Positions 23,771 through 33,240 of a stretch of 64,000 bases of DNA are shown in pieces; the stretch's first letter is position 1, and each line of letters opens with the position of its first letter. The DNA is taken from the NCBI GenBank assembly GCA_030765055.1, contig JAUKNK010000155.1, positions 333,001 through 397,000 of the forward strand. Direction: 5' to 3'. The notes beneath the pieces were generated by a model. It was given only the letters and a program-made list of their open reading frames with translations, was not told the DNA's origin and ran no database searches. Source of the DNA: Mantis religiosa. Taxonomy: Eukaryota; Arthropoda; Insecta; Mantodea; Mantidae. The position numbers and the translations under genes were made by a program.

Positions 23771-24399
23771 GAAAATTTTTAATTTTGTAAATATTAGATC
23801 TAATGACTTTAATTAATGTGCTAACGCTTTATAATTTTTTATGAAAAACGAAATACATAAGTTGTGTCTGTAGTGATTGTTCTCAGAGGTCCTTTTAATT
23901 CTGATATAGTTCACATAACTGTAATCTTTAAGAGGTAGACAAAATATGCTACACAAAAATCTTGTTAAGAGATCTAACCGTAGTGTCATTAATCCTGTTA
24001 GTGCTTTCCTTGCCAACCCTTGAGCTCAAAAATCCAAATTTGATTATCTCGTAAAACCGCATTCATCCAAAATGCGAACGGCCGCCAATGCATTTCACGG
24101 CACCTGTTTGTTGACGGAAGGAAGAGAGAAAAGTTCACACCAGCGGTAAAAATTTTACGCTAAGGTACTAATCTTGCCGCCACTGAACTAAACCTTAAAT
24201 ATATACAGCTGCTCTATACCCAGATCGGGATATCATTTGTGGAAATCTGAGCTCTTTCACAGCTAATGTCGGTTTTATATCACAACAAATGTTACTTACA
24301 ACGTAATGAGAAAATTGAGAAATGTATGAAAACAGTACAAGCTAAACTCGTTCCTCTCATACATGCTTTTGTAGACTTTACATTTAAGACTTAATAATT

Positions 24400-24950
24400 C
24401 TTGTCGACCTGCATGAATTTTGTATGCACTATAGCTACAACTTCCTCAGGCTTACATTTAGGATATGCTTTACATAAAGCACTCATTATTATTCTCAAGT
24501 TATAGAAAATACTATTAATTACTAAGGCAAACTGTTATATCTATAGCAATTCCAAACTGCGCGCATCTATAATACGCTACGCGTACTTACTGTTTGCTTA
24601 GATTTCCATCGCGTGGCGCTGTGGTCGTGGAAAATAAGCGGGAAATCTGTACTGCAGGTTTGTACACAGTTTTCTTCTTTGACATTTATTTTTGGTTTAA
24701 AATAACACTCTCTTTACACGTCGCACATAGTAGGTAGATGAGTCCTTGCATTCTATAAAGAAATTCATTGTACAAATTGTTCCACAAGTACCTGTTTTCT
24801 GATCACCTGAATCCAAAAAAAAAATGTTATTTTCAGCAAAACCCAAATCAGGAAATGTCGGTAAATACCAAATTTGTACTATATAAGTTCCGCAACTCCA
24901 AGGATGACCAGCGAAGTTCTTCAAGCACATTTTAATATAACACTAAACCT
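24400..24950 (-). repeat. Unknown repeat R3, minus copy 2
   Basis: The reverse complement matches 29030-29520 and 32850-33240. Landmarks: 'gcattctataaagaaattca', 'caaattgttccacaagtacc', 'gaaaatactattaatta'. A 77-codon frame (24697-24930, minus) ends in 'ECKDSSTYYVRRVKRVLF', but other copies interrupt it, so coding is doubtful. Confidence 0.65.
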
Positions 24951-25700
24951 AAAGAAAACTTCCTCGAAAATGTTTACCTGTTGTGAGCAATAAGATTATA
25001 ATCGTCCGCAAGTTTTTGTTCCTTTTCTTCTTTGACTTAGCTAGCTATATCACTATTGTTGTGCTAAGGGATTGTTGTCTCTCTTGTCCCCTAATCATGT
25101 ATGTAATCTTGGAATGAATTTAACTTTCCTTTCTGTTAACAACTACTTTTCAAAGAACAGATCCGAAATTTCACAAAGTCACATAGATTTGAGTGAGGTT
25201 CTATTAATCAATTTATCAATAACTTTGGTAAAGTGAGTTTGTGTCTATTTCACAACCAATTTTTGTTATAAGGTTCTACCAACCTCTAACATATGTTACA
25301 ATACCCAATGACTACTTGATGGTGTTGCTTATGGTACTGAAATTTACTTGTGAAGCATCTTATCCTCTTAATCTTCCCCACAAGGACACACACACACACT
25401 TTGTTAATTTCGGCTATGATACACATTAACCTTTTGCAGGCGGCAACAGTCCCCTGTGTTCCCAAACTACCGTCTAAAACTGAGGCCTTTCTGAGAAATG
25501 TATAACTCTAAAGTAATTGATTAATATCATAAATATGTAACTACAGTTTCATTTTGGTGCTTGGCATCTACTGCAACTTATTTTCAATTTTCCAGTATCA
25601 TTATGTTTGAAAAGCCTCGGCTCGCCTTCCGGTTTTTCTTATAGTTTCATTGGAAAAGCGTGAAGCTTGAAGCACAGAATAAGTTGGACATTATTTCGAA
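24951..25700. other. Unassigned AT-rich sequence
   Basis: No supported gene. A short (AC) tract lies at 25386-25400. Frames are short and compositionally biased. Confidence 0.45.
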
Positions 25701-26260
25701 AAATCAGACTATTTACAAATTATATCTACAACATAATGGACTTTGAAAGTACCTCTGTAAGCGTATATGTTATAATTGGAACAAGAGAGACAAGTGAGTT
25801 GACAATGTAGTGTGATTGTAACACCTTAACTTACTATTATAACCATATATTACACAAGAGATAATTTTAGTTAACACCGGTTTTCCGCAAGGAAGGGCTA
25901 AGTATCTCAGAATATACGAAAGTTAAATTTAACCGCCTGCTCACTCCAGAGATGGCGCTAGCTGTCATATTTTATACTGGACAAGAAGAGCTACAGTAAT
26001 ATAGAGAGTTTTAAAACATATGTAGTTATGTTCTCTATATTTGTCGTAGAATTACAGCGTGCCTTATTTAAAACCTTATGAGTATCTCGAATGTATGCAA
26101 ACGCAATATTGAACGTACAAACATTTGTGTGTGAGAATGGAAAGACGCTGAAGTGAATATAAATTAACGTCATTCGATTACGTTAAGTATGATCACATTA
26201 ACTGCACTGATATCATATTCTTTTCTTGGTACTGGTATACGAAATAATCATAACAAATTG
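25700..26260 (+). repeat. Diverged piece of the 1.5-kb tandem unit
   Basis: Contains landmark E 'gagatggcgctagctgtcat' (25950) and landmark F-like sequence with 'acatatgtagttatgttctc', then 'gtgtgtgagaatggaaagac' as in 62160. It also has 'agtgtgattgtaacacctta' shared with 63065. Confidence 0.6.
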
Positions 26261-26718
26261 TCTATCTGACACGCATACATACATTTACAGATTTTTCCCA
26301 AATGTTGTAAAGTTTATCCTCACATAGTGGAAGATAAAGTGTTTATTAGCTACACATAGTGGTAGTGTTCTGCAACAGCGCGACAGCATACCTGAAATAC
26401 CACAAGTCTCTAAGTTGATAAAAAATAAGTATGAGCCTAGTTAGCGTTCGCCATATTCTTTTATCATGATTTAGTTTTGTACTTTAATTTCTTTCTGATG
26501 TAATAACTCAGATGTAAGATTGCATTTCTAAATAGGTTGCTACTTCTTCAAATAAACTAAAAATTGTAGAATAACAAGTTGGTCTCCAGACTGGGGTTCG
26601 AACTGCGAACTCTCGGAACCGTTGATACACCTATATTGGGTTTCATTGTCATTTTTCAGGTCTGATTCTAGGTTTCCTGGCGTATAGCAAAGCCGGACAG
26701 ATGCCGCGGTAAAATACT

Positions 26719-27225
26719 GTTACTATGTGGGTTCGTAAAATTTAAAGTCCAGGTTGCAGAAATTCAAAAGGCTCTTTATTTCCCTAGAAAGGATCTTGTA
26801 AATTTCTGCTTTCAGCAGAATGTCGTAACACACACTCATACAGACTCGTGGCTTCTCCACACGTAAATAAGGAAAAGAATTCGCCTTCAAATCACTACAC
26901 GTTTATCAGTTTTCAACTCGAACCCGATACATTTTAAATGTCCATACACACTATAAACAGCCTGTTGACTCTAACTGCATTCTGCACTGCACATTTGCAA
27001 CTTGTATCCCGGCTCTTGCCATACTTTCACCAAGCGCCGCTTTCCCGCCAAACTGCCCTCTTTTAATTATTCTGGTCAAAGGTTAGACTTGGCAAAATCC
27101 CACACCTATATGAGGGTAAAGCTGGAAAAGGGCCTAACTTTTGGGGTCACATCCAGGAGTTTGCACATCGGGCATAGGAGTCTTCGGCTTCGTTATACCC
27201 CATGATGCGGTCAGGGATGCCGACA
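26719..27225 (-). repeat. Solo LTR related to the element at 45.9-50.7 kb
   Basis: The plus-strand start 'tgttactatgtgggttcgta', then 'aaatttaaagtccaggttgc' and 'ggctctttatttccc', matches the starts of the LTRs at 45933 and 50239. The other end is '...gggatgccgaca', so on the minus strand the unit runs TGTCGG...GTAACA, a canonical LTR form of about 507 bp. No internal sequence follows on either side. A clean target-site duplication is not evident. Confidence 0.65.
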
Positions 27226-27289
27226 CCACTATAAAGTTGCGTCTTTTTCAGGTTTGATTCTTCATATAATACTTTATGCGTGCGAGAAC

Positions 27290-27560
27290 TTGGGCGTGGC
27301 CGCAAGATTCAAACTGGTACAGCTTCAACGTGTACAGAATAGATGTCTCAGAGATATCTATTCTGTATACTGGTGCTTTCCCCTGAGATACCTTCATGAA
27401 GTCTCATCCCTCCAGTATGTGTAAGATGTCATTAGATGCCGGTCCACAAAGTTCTACGCGAGTTTGCCTAAACATTCGGGCGCCCTGGTTAGGTCGCTTC
27501 GCAACTACCAACCAACAGAACGCCGCTTCAAGCTCTACCAGCCTCCCCGCATGGTATGCG
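27290..27560 (+). pseudogene. Non-LTR retrotransposon C-terminal fragment (Jockey-like)
   Basis: Translation gives 'KLVQLQRVQNRCLRDIS', 'LRYLHEVSSLQ' and 'STKFYASLPKHSGALVRSLR'. This is the layout of the region after the reverse transcriptase of Jockey-type LINEs (KLQxxQNKxLR...; FY..LP.HxNxLVR.L). At least one stop interrupts it. No RT core is present nearby. Confidence 0.72.
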
Positions 27561-27589
27561 GCACAACTGATAACAATAAAGTTGATGGA

Positions 27590-28380
27590 AATTAATTATT
27601 CTTTCACACTGGCCGTGTGTAGGCTAAATTGTGGAAACGTAGAGTCATACTGAAAAATTCAAGTCCATAGCCGGGATTTGAACCACGGATCTTCTGGTTT
27701 CCATCCAGCCGCACTACCATTGTGCTACTATGGCCAACGTGCCGATATGACATTAAATTCTCCAACTGACTCGTATTTTCCCGGTAAACCACTTAGGAGT
27801 TCTCATAAACACATGACACAGATACCTTAATGGCGACTTACTATATGTAAGTACATTTAGGCCCGGGTTTTTTATAGTAAACCACTATTAGGTTAACTAA
27901 TGGAAAATAATTATTCTTTCACACTGGCCGTGTGTAGGCTAAATTGTGGAAACCTAGAGTCAGCCTGAAAAATTCAATGCCATAGCCGGGATTTGAACCA
28001 CGGATCTTCTGGATTCCCGTCCAGCCACACTACCATTGTGCTACTATGGCCAACGTGCCGATATGACATTAATTAATTAATTAACCTAATAGTGGTTTAC
28101 TATAAAAAACCCGGGCCTTAAAGTACTTACATGTAGTATGTCGCCATTAAGGTAGCTGTGTCATGTGTTTATGAGAACTCCTAAGTGGTTTACGGAGAAA
28201 ATACGAGACATTTGGGGAATTTAATGTCATATCGGCACGTTGGCCATAGTAGCACAATGGTAGTGCGCCTGGACGGAAACCAGAAGATCCGTGGTTCAAA
28301 TGCCGGCTATGGCATTGAAGTTTTCAGTCTGACTCTACGTTTCCACAATAAAGTTGATATTACAACTTCAAAATTATACC
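27590..28380. repeat. SINE3 cluster: tandem plus inverted copies forming a fold-back
   Basis: Three copies of one tRNA-derived repeat. Copy a (27590-27898, minus) and copy b (27900-28078, minus, shorter) are in tandem; both start 'tggaaa(t/a)taattattcttt'. Copy c (about 28073-28370) lies in plus orientation. The inner ends are complementary: 'gcccgggttttttatagtaa' (27861-27880) against 'ttactataaaaaacccgggc' near 28096. Arms of about 270-290 bp flank a ~175-bp spacer that is itself a SINE3 copy. Confidence 0.82.
28243..28313 (+). other. tRNA-like head of SINE3 (not a functional tRNA)
   Basis: 71 nt with a perfect 7-bp acceptor-like stem (GCCATAG/CTATGGC), a perfect D-type stem (GCAC/GTGC) with loop 'aatggta', and a CTGG/CCAG anticodon-like stem. 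The T-stem is mismatched and position 33 of the loop is not T. Four related copies in the window show that it is the promoter head of a SINE. Confidence 0.7.
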
Positions 28381-28684
28381 TATCTGAGAATTAGATTGAC
28401 AATTACTCTAAATTAAATAAGCTGCCGAGTCGGCAACCGGTGAGGAGCTACGGCTACCTCTCTTCTTTCATCCACCTAAACTAAACACGCGCCCCCTATA
28501 AAACCACACATATCCAGTCATAAAGTGGTTAAGTCCGTCTAGGACACATACACGTATGACGTACGTGATGACCCTCAATCAGCCGCCAACTGCCGCCATT
28601 ATTATTACCTTTTCATTTTTATTTTGTATGTTTTCTGAATATTTTATGAATAACTATGACAAGTTATAAATAGAATAAGCATAG

Positions 28685-28900
28685 CCCGCCTCGGAGCCGT
28701 AGATGGCAGCGTGTCTGCCACACGTTCAAGAGGTTCCGATTTTGAATCTCGATTATGGTGAGTTACCCTTATTCTGAAAGTCGAATGTCAGGTAGCTCTA
28801 ATCTTCATGGATCCCGGATTCATTTGAGCATCATTTTAACTATTTCGTTCATCGTCCGATGTGACCTAACGTTGGAGGACGTAAATTACACAAAAAATGA
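28685..28900 (+). mobile_element. SINE1, plus strand
   Basis: Head 'gcccgcctcggagccgtaga' with 'tggcagcgtgtctgccacac', and a B-box-like 'gattttgaatctcgatta'. The body runs to 'tcgttcatcgtccgatgtga' and ends 'gttggaggacgtaaatta'. It is complete or nearly so. Confidence 0.87.
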
Positions 28901-29029
28901 GATAATATAATTGTGATATTCATTTGCTATGTTGCAGCTCATGCCTTTCCAAATGAGCTGTTATCAAGGCAGCGGTTTAGTCTTTACTTTAGGTTTAGTC
29001 TTACTATGAAATTTTGTTGAACAATATTC

Positions 29030-29520
29030 ACTGGAACTGCTTAAACTTGCTGAACCTATATGCAGATTTGCTACTTAACCGACTAACCAGATTTCTGTTT
29101 TAGGGAATATAACATTTTCTATGGATTCAAGGGACCTCAAAATAGGTATTTGTGACACAATCTGTACAATGGATTTCTTTATAGAATGCAAGATCTCCTC
29201 TACCTAGTATGCACGACGTGTAGAGAAATTGTTATTTTAAACAAAAAATAAAGATCAAAACGAAATTGTGTACAAACCGGTTCAAATTTCCCGCGTGTTT
29301 CTGCGACCTCAGTGACACATGGTGGAAGTCTCAGGAAACAGAAAGTACACGTAGCGTATTGCTGATGACGCGTAGTTGGAAACTGCTAGAGATGCAATAC
29401 TCTGTCTTAGTTATAAATAGTATTTTCCATAACTTTAGTATAGTAATGTGTGCCGTTGATGTAAAGCATATGCTAAATGTAAGCGGTAGTAATTTGTAGC
29501 TATATTGCATACAAAATCCA
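29030..29520 (+). repeat. Unknown repeat R3, plus copy 1
   Basis: Matches R3 landmarks: 'aaaataggtatttgtgacac', 'ggatttctttatagaatgca', 'tggaagtctcaggaaacaga', 'aatagtattttccataactt'. It is the opposite strand to the copies at 23.3-24.9 kb. Confidence 0.68.
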
Positions 29521-29641
29521 TTGCGGGTAAAGAGAATTATTGTGTCTTAAAAGGAAAGTATTCAAAAGCATATATAAGGGTAACAATATTACTCTTTCTG
29601 AATCTTTATTAGTTAAGACCAACCTACACCGACTTTAAGAC

Positions 29642-29860
29642 CTACAGTCTCGATTACTACGTATTGCCACACATTCCCCATGGTACATCCCTAACCTGAT
29701 AATCCGTCGTAACCTACATATTCCTTCCCTAAAAGACTACACCCACACCCTCTCACTCCCGTTCTACCAAAACTTCAACTCTGATATACGCAGTCTAGAT
29801 GAGTGCGATATAGACCCTGGCGAAAGGTACAAAAGACCGAGACTTGTTTTTGCCACATGA
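29642..29860 (+). pseudogene. Non-LTR retrotransposon C-terminal fragment, open for 72 codons
   Basis: An open frame reads 'LQSRLLRIATHSPWYIPNLI', 'IRRNLHIPSLKDYTHTLSLP', 'FYQNFNSDIRSLDECDIDPG' and ends 'RPRLVFAT' with a TGA at 29858. This is the typical last part of Jockey-type LINE ORF2: a 'Q..LLRIAT.APWY' motif, then 'D L.IP...DY'. It has no start codon of its own, and homologous sequence upstream (from ~29605) is frameshifted, so it is a 5'-truncated copy whose last 72 codons happen to be clean. Confidence 0.78.
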
Positions 29861-30049
29861 AAACACTGAAGTTTCAGTACACAACTTAATTAAACATTAC
29901 AAAACTAACCACCTAAACAAGCCTCTACTCTCATTTGCCCTATTTTACTGCCAGTGGCGGGCTAAGCCCTGATCTGGATAGAGACTGAAAGCGTGGTTTC
30001 CGGACTTTCAAGTGTCCAATCGCAGGTGTGTGAATGTAATGTGTAGTGT

Positions 30050-30270
30050 TTAACGCCCGCTTTTACTACATACGCCACCGCAGGCGGTGACACTGATGAT
30101 GAATGAGATGAAGATGTAGCACCGGTGGAATGAGATGGCGGGGGAAACCGGAGGTCCCGGAGAAAACCCGCCCCATCGCAGTGTTGTCCACCACAATCTC
30201 ACTTTGCGGTCACCTGGGATCGAACCCGAGTCGCCTTGGTGAGAGGCAGATGTGTGTCTACTGTTTTTAT
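30050..30270 (-). mobile_element. SINE2, minus strand
   Basis: On the minus strand the head includes 'gcctctcaccaaggcgactc' and a B-box 'gggttcgatcccagg'. The body has 'cgggttttctccgggacctc' and ends 'catcatcagtgtcaccgcct'. The sequence resembles the copy at 6.7 kb but is less drifted in the body. Confidence 0.82.
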
Positions 30271-30650
30271 ACATTTAATAATTTTCTCATAAACAGAGTT
30301 GGTTGTGATATAAAACGGACATTAGATGCTAAAGAGCTCAGGAGTTTACAAATGATACCCCGAGCTGGGAATAGAGCTATTGTATATATTTATAGTTCAG
30401 GACAGCGGCAAGATGAGTGTCCAAGTGAAAAACGTTTACTGATAGTATAACCTTTTTGGCCTTCCATCAACAAACAGGTGACGTGTAATATATTAGCGGT
30501 CGTTCGGATTTTCGATTAAAGTTCTTTTGCGAGGTAATCAAATTTATATTTGTGAACTCAAGCATTGGCAGAAAAGCACTAACAGGATTAATGAGACTAC
30601 TGTTAAATCTTTTAAAAAGATCTATATGTGTAGTATATTTTATCTACTTC

Positions 30651-30731
30651 TAACGCTTTATAACATTAATTTTATTAAACTTACAGTAATGAAATATATG
30701 TCACATGAAAGAGCAACTCAAACAGTTTTAT
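30651..30731. repeat. Left 81-bp inverted repeat of the intact transposon
   Basis: Starts 'taacgctttataacattaat' and ends 'gcaactcaaacagttttat'. Every base is matched by the reverse complement of 31863-31943. Confidence 0.95.
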
Positions 30732-30801
30732 TCGTTGGCACCAGTGCGCATGTGCGTGAAATGTTTACGCCGCGATCCGCTAGAAAGCGGTAGTAGCAAA
30801 G

Positions 30802-31854
30802 ATGGCGACTAGTGAGCAGAAAGCGTTTTGTGTTTTGCAGTTTGCAAAGACCGAATCTGTAGTTACTGTGCAACGTGCGTTCCGCATTAAGTTCGGGTGT
30901 GATCCTCCAAGTGACAATAACATCCGTAGATGGTTTCATCAGTTTGAAGATACAGGCTGCCTTTGTAAACGGAAGAGCACGGGACGACCAAGAGTTAGCG
31001 AAGAGGATGTTGAGCGAGTGAGAGAGTCGTTCACTCGTAGCCCAAAGAAATCAGTTCGGAAGGCTGGTCGTGAATTAGAAATTGCTAAGTCGACTGTTTG
31101 GAAAGTTTTAAGGAAACGATTGCAACTACGTCCTTATCGTTTACAGTTGTTACAGGCTCTAAAGCCTGCAGACCATGGTTTACGTGCCAACTTCGCTAAC
31201 GTAATGCTGTTTAATGACGATGAAGATTTTCTAGATCATGTTGTTTTCAGTGATGAATCGACCTTTCACCTCAGTGGACATGTTAACACTCATAATGCGC
31301 GGATATGGGGCTCAAAAAATCCTCATGAGGTCGTACAAGTGCAACGAGACTCCCCTAAAATCAATGTTTTTTGTGCTGTATCCCGGCGGAAAGTTTACGG
31401 ACCTTTCTTTTTTGGTGAAGCTACTGTAACTGGTACTTCCTACCTTGATACACTAGAGCAATGGCTCTTCCCTCAGTTGGAACAATATGAACCAGAGAAT
31501 TTCATTTTCCAGCAAGATGGCGCGCCACCTCACTGGCACAACGCAGTACGCGAATGGTTGAACGTAACTTTACCCGACCGCTGGATTGGCCGCAAGGGAC
31601 CCAATGACAGAGCTTGCTATGCGTGGCCTCCACGTTCACCCGACCTAACGCCATGCGATTTCTACCTTTGGGGTTTCATCAAGGATCGTGTGTATGTACC
31701 TCCATTACCAGCTGACCTCCATGAATTACAAAACAGGATTGAAGCAGCTGTTGCAACAATTACTGAAGACACACTGCTCAACGTCTGGGAAGAACTCAGC
31801 TATAGACTTGATGTGTGCCGTGTGACAAATGGTGCTCACATAGAACACTTGTAA
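30802..31854 (+). CDS. DDE transposase, Tc1/mariner superfamily (DUF4817-type N terminus)
   Basis: 350 residues, single exon, no internal stop. The ATG at 30802 has a favourable context (A at -3, G at +4). It would bind the element's inverted repeats and cut and rejoin DNA in the nucleus. Residues 1-55 ('QKAFCVLQFAKTESV', 'NIRRWFHQFEDTGCL') form the helix-turn-helix of the DUF4817 type that is abundant in arthropods. GRPR at 61-64 is the usual linker or AT-hook. 'KSTVWKVLRKRLQLRPYRLQ' (96-115) is the second DNA-binding helix region. Catalytic motifs: D151 in 'FSDEST', D239 in 'QQDGAPPH' and the third Asp in 'RSPDLTPCDFYLWG' (D286 by alignment with Tc1; D281 is the alternative). The spacing from D239 (46 or 41 residues) is longer than the classical 34. 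The C-terminal 'LDVCRVTNGAHIEHL' is typical of the family. All features expected of an active enzyme are present; activity itself is not shown. Confidence 0.95.
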   Translation: MATSEQKAFCVLQFAKTESVVTVQRAFRIKFGCDPPSDNNIRRWFHQFEDTGCLCKRKSTGRPRVSEEDVERVRESFTRSPKKSVRKAGRELEIAKSTVWKVLRKRLQLRPYRLQLLQALKPADHGLRANFANVMLFNDDEDFLDHVVFSDESTFHLSGHVNTHNARIWGSKNPHEVVQVQRDSPKINVFCAVSRRKVYGPFFFGEATVTGTSYLDTLEQWLFPQLEQYEPENFIFQQDGAPPHWHNAVREWLNVTLPDRWIGRKGPNDRACYAWPPRSPDLTPCDFYLWGFIKDRVYVPPLPADLHELQNRIEAAVATITEDTLLNVWEELSYRLDVCRVTNGAHIEHL

Positions 31855-31862
31855 GCTCGTAT

Positions 31863-31943
31863 ATAAAACTGTTTGAGTTGCTCTTTCATGTGACATATAT
31901 TTCATTACTGTAAGTTTAATAAAATTAATGTTATAAAGCGTTA
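31863..31943. repeat. Right 81-bp inverted repeat of the intact transposon
   Basis: Starts 'ataaaactgtttgagttgct' eight bases after the stop codon and ends 'ataaagcgtta'. Perfect reverse complement of 30651-30731. Confidence 0.95.
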
Positions 31944-32149
31944 AAACCCCGATATTCATTTATGGACACCCTGTACTTTACAGTTATGACAACTATTTCA
32001 GAATGAAAAGGACCTTCCAGAACATTCACTACACATAGAGTTTATGCACTTTATTTTTCATCAAACATTAATAAATTGTAACACCTTAATTAAAGTAATT
32101 AGTTACACAGTTGACAAGATGTATGTTTTCGAAACATTTTGAAGCAAAG

Positions 32150-32660
32150 TTTAGTTTGCTATTGTGACGTTTTCTTGAAAGTACTCAGGTGTCATCCTTG
32201 AACATGTTCATCCTATATACAAGTTTTGTACTCAACCGAATCTCCAGTTTTGAATCTTACTTATGTTACAGGTTCCGGTGATTCCTCTATATGCAATTAA
32301 ATCTGGATATTCAGATCTTCGAAGGAATGCAATTCCTCCTCTCTCTAAGATATACATATTTTCGTGATACAGAAAGTATTATTTTAACGCTAAAATAAAC
32401 GGCAATGAGGAAAACCGGTACAAACCAACAGTTTAAATGTTCGCGGGTTTACTAAGTGTCTGACAGCAACGACAAACAGTGGAAATCTGATGAAACACCA
32501 AGTACACATAGGAGGTTAGAGAGGGCGCGCAGGTTGTAATTGCAATGTACATGACAATATATCTTGGTTATTAGGCATTGTTTACTAACGTTATAAAAGT
32601 AGGGCTTCGTTTTACTGTGAAACACGTGCTGAATATGAGCGGTAGTATTTGGAGCTGTAT
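32150..32660 (+). repeat. Unknown repeat R3, plus copy 2
   Basis: Reverse-complement partner of 23320-23770: 'gaatgcaattcctcctctct', 'aattaaatctggatattcag', 'tggaaatctgatgaaacacc'. Continues to 'gagcggtagtatttggagct', also seen near 29487. Confidence 0.72.
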
Positions 32661-32829
32661 CGTATACAAAAATCAGAATAGACCAAGCAAAATTTTGTGA
32701 TTTTCTACAAAAGTATCCTAATATTTGAATAAGTGTAACAAGTCCAGTTATTGTTATTTGTTATTCCTTTAAATTCCAGATTTGTTCCTGAATATTCTAT
32801 AAAGATCTCCATCAGGTAATAAAATAGAA

Positions 32830-33240
32830 TAAGCATAATTTGGTATTTGGGTTTCCAGATTTGGATTTTACTGAATATAACTATTTTGGATATAGGTGAT
32901 CCCAAAATAGGTATTTGTGGCACAACCTGTAACATGAATTTTTTACAGAATGCTAGCACTTCACTATCTACTATGTATGACGTGTAAAGAAAATTGTATT
33001 TTAAACTAAAAATGCAGTTCAAAGCAGAAAACTGTGTTAAAACCTGCAGTTCATATTGCCCGCGTATACTCTGGTACCTCAGTGACATTGTGTGGAAGTC
33101 TCAGTAAACAGGAAATACACGTAGCGTACTACAGATGCCGTGTTGTTGGAAACTGCTATAGATGTAGTAGATTATCTTAGTTATTAATAGTATTTTCCAT
33201 AACTTTAAAACAATAATGTGTGTTGTAGATGTAAAGACCT
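32830..33240 (+). repeat. Unknown repeat R3, plus copy 3
   Basis: Aligned with 29030-29520: 'aaaataggtatttgtggcac', 'tggaagtctcagtaaacagg', 'aatagtattttccataactt', 'aataatgtgtgttgtagatg'. The opposite-strand 127-codon frame (32705-33088) overlaps it and looks incidental. Confidence 0.7.

Larger units (their letters stand above)
30651..31976 (+). mobile_element. Full-length Tc1/mariner-superfamily transposon with intact transposase
   Basis: Perfect 81-bp inverted repeats lie at 30651-30731 and 31863-31943 and enclose one uninterrupted 350-codon transposase. Beyond the right repeat, 31944-31976 ends in 'tttatggacaccctgta', the usual outermost terminus (GGGTGTCCATAAA) of this transposon group, followed by the TA. 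No equivalent 33 bp is found outside the left repeat, so the left tip is missing or replaced. The perfect repeats and open frame indicate a recent arrival compared with every other element here. Confidence 0.9.

Noticed and set aside
26575..26640. tRNA-like sequence with 'ggttcgaactgcgaactctc'
   Set aside because: Only a B-box-like block is present; no A-box or stems at suitable distance. Similar isolated blocks at about 36890 and 40640 were dropped for the same reason.
28243..28313. Functional tRNA gene
   Set aside because: Good acceptor and D stems, but the T-stem is mismatched, the loop lacks T33, and several related copies with SINE bodies surround it.
32705..33088. 127-codon minus-strand frame
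   Set aside because: Overlaps an R3 repeat and is not open in the other R3 copies.
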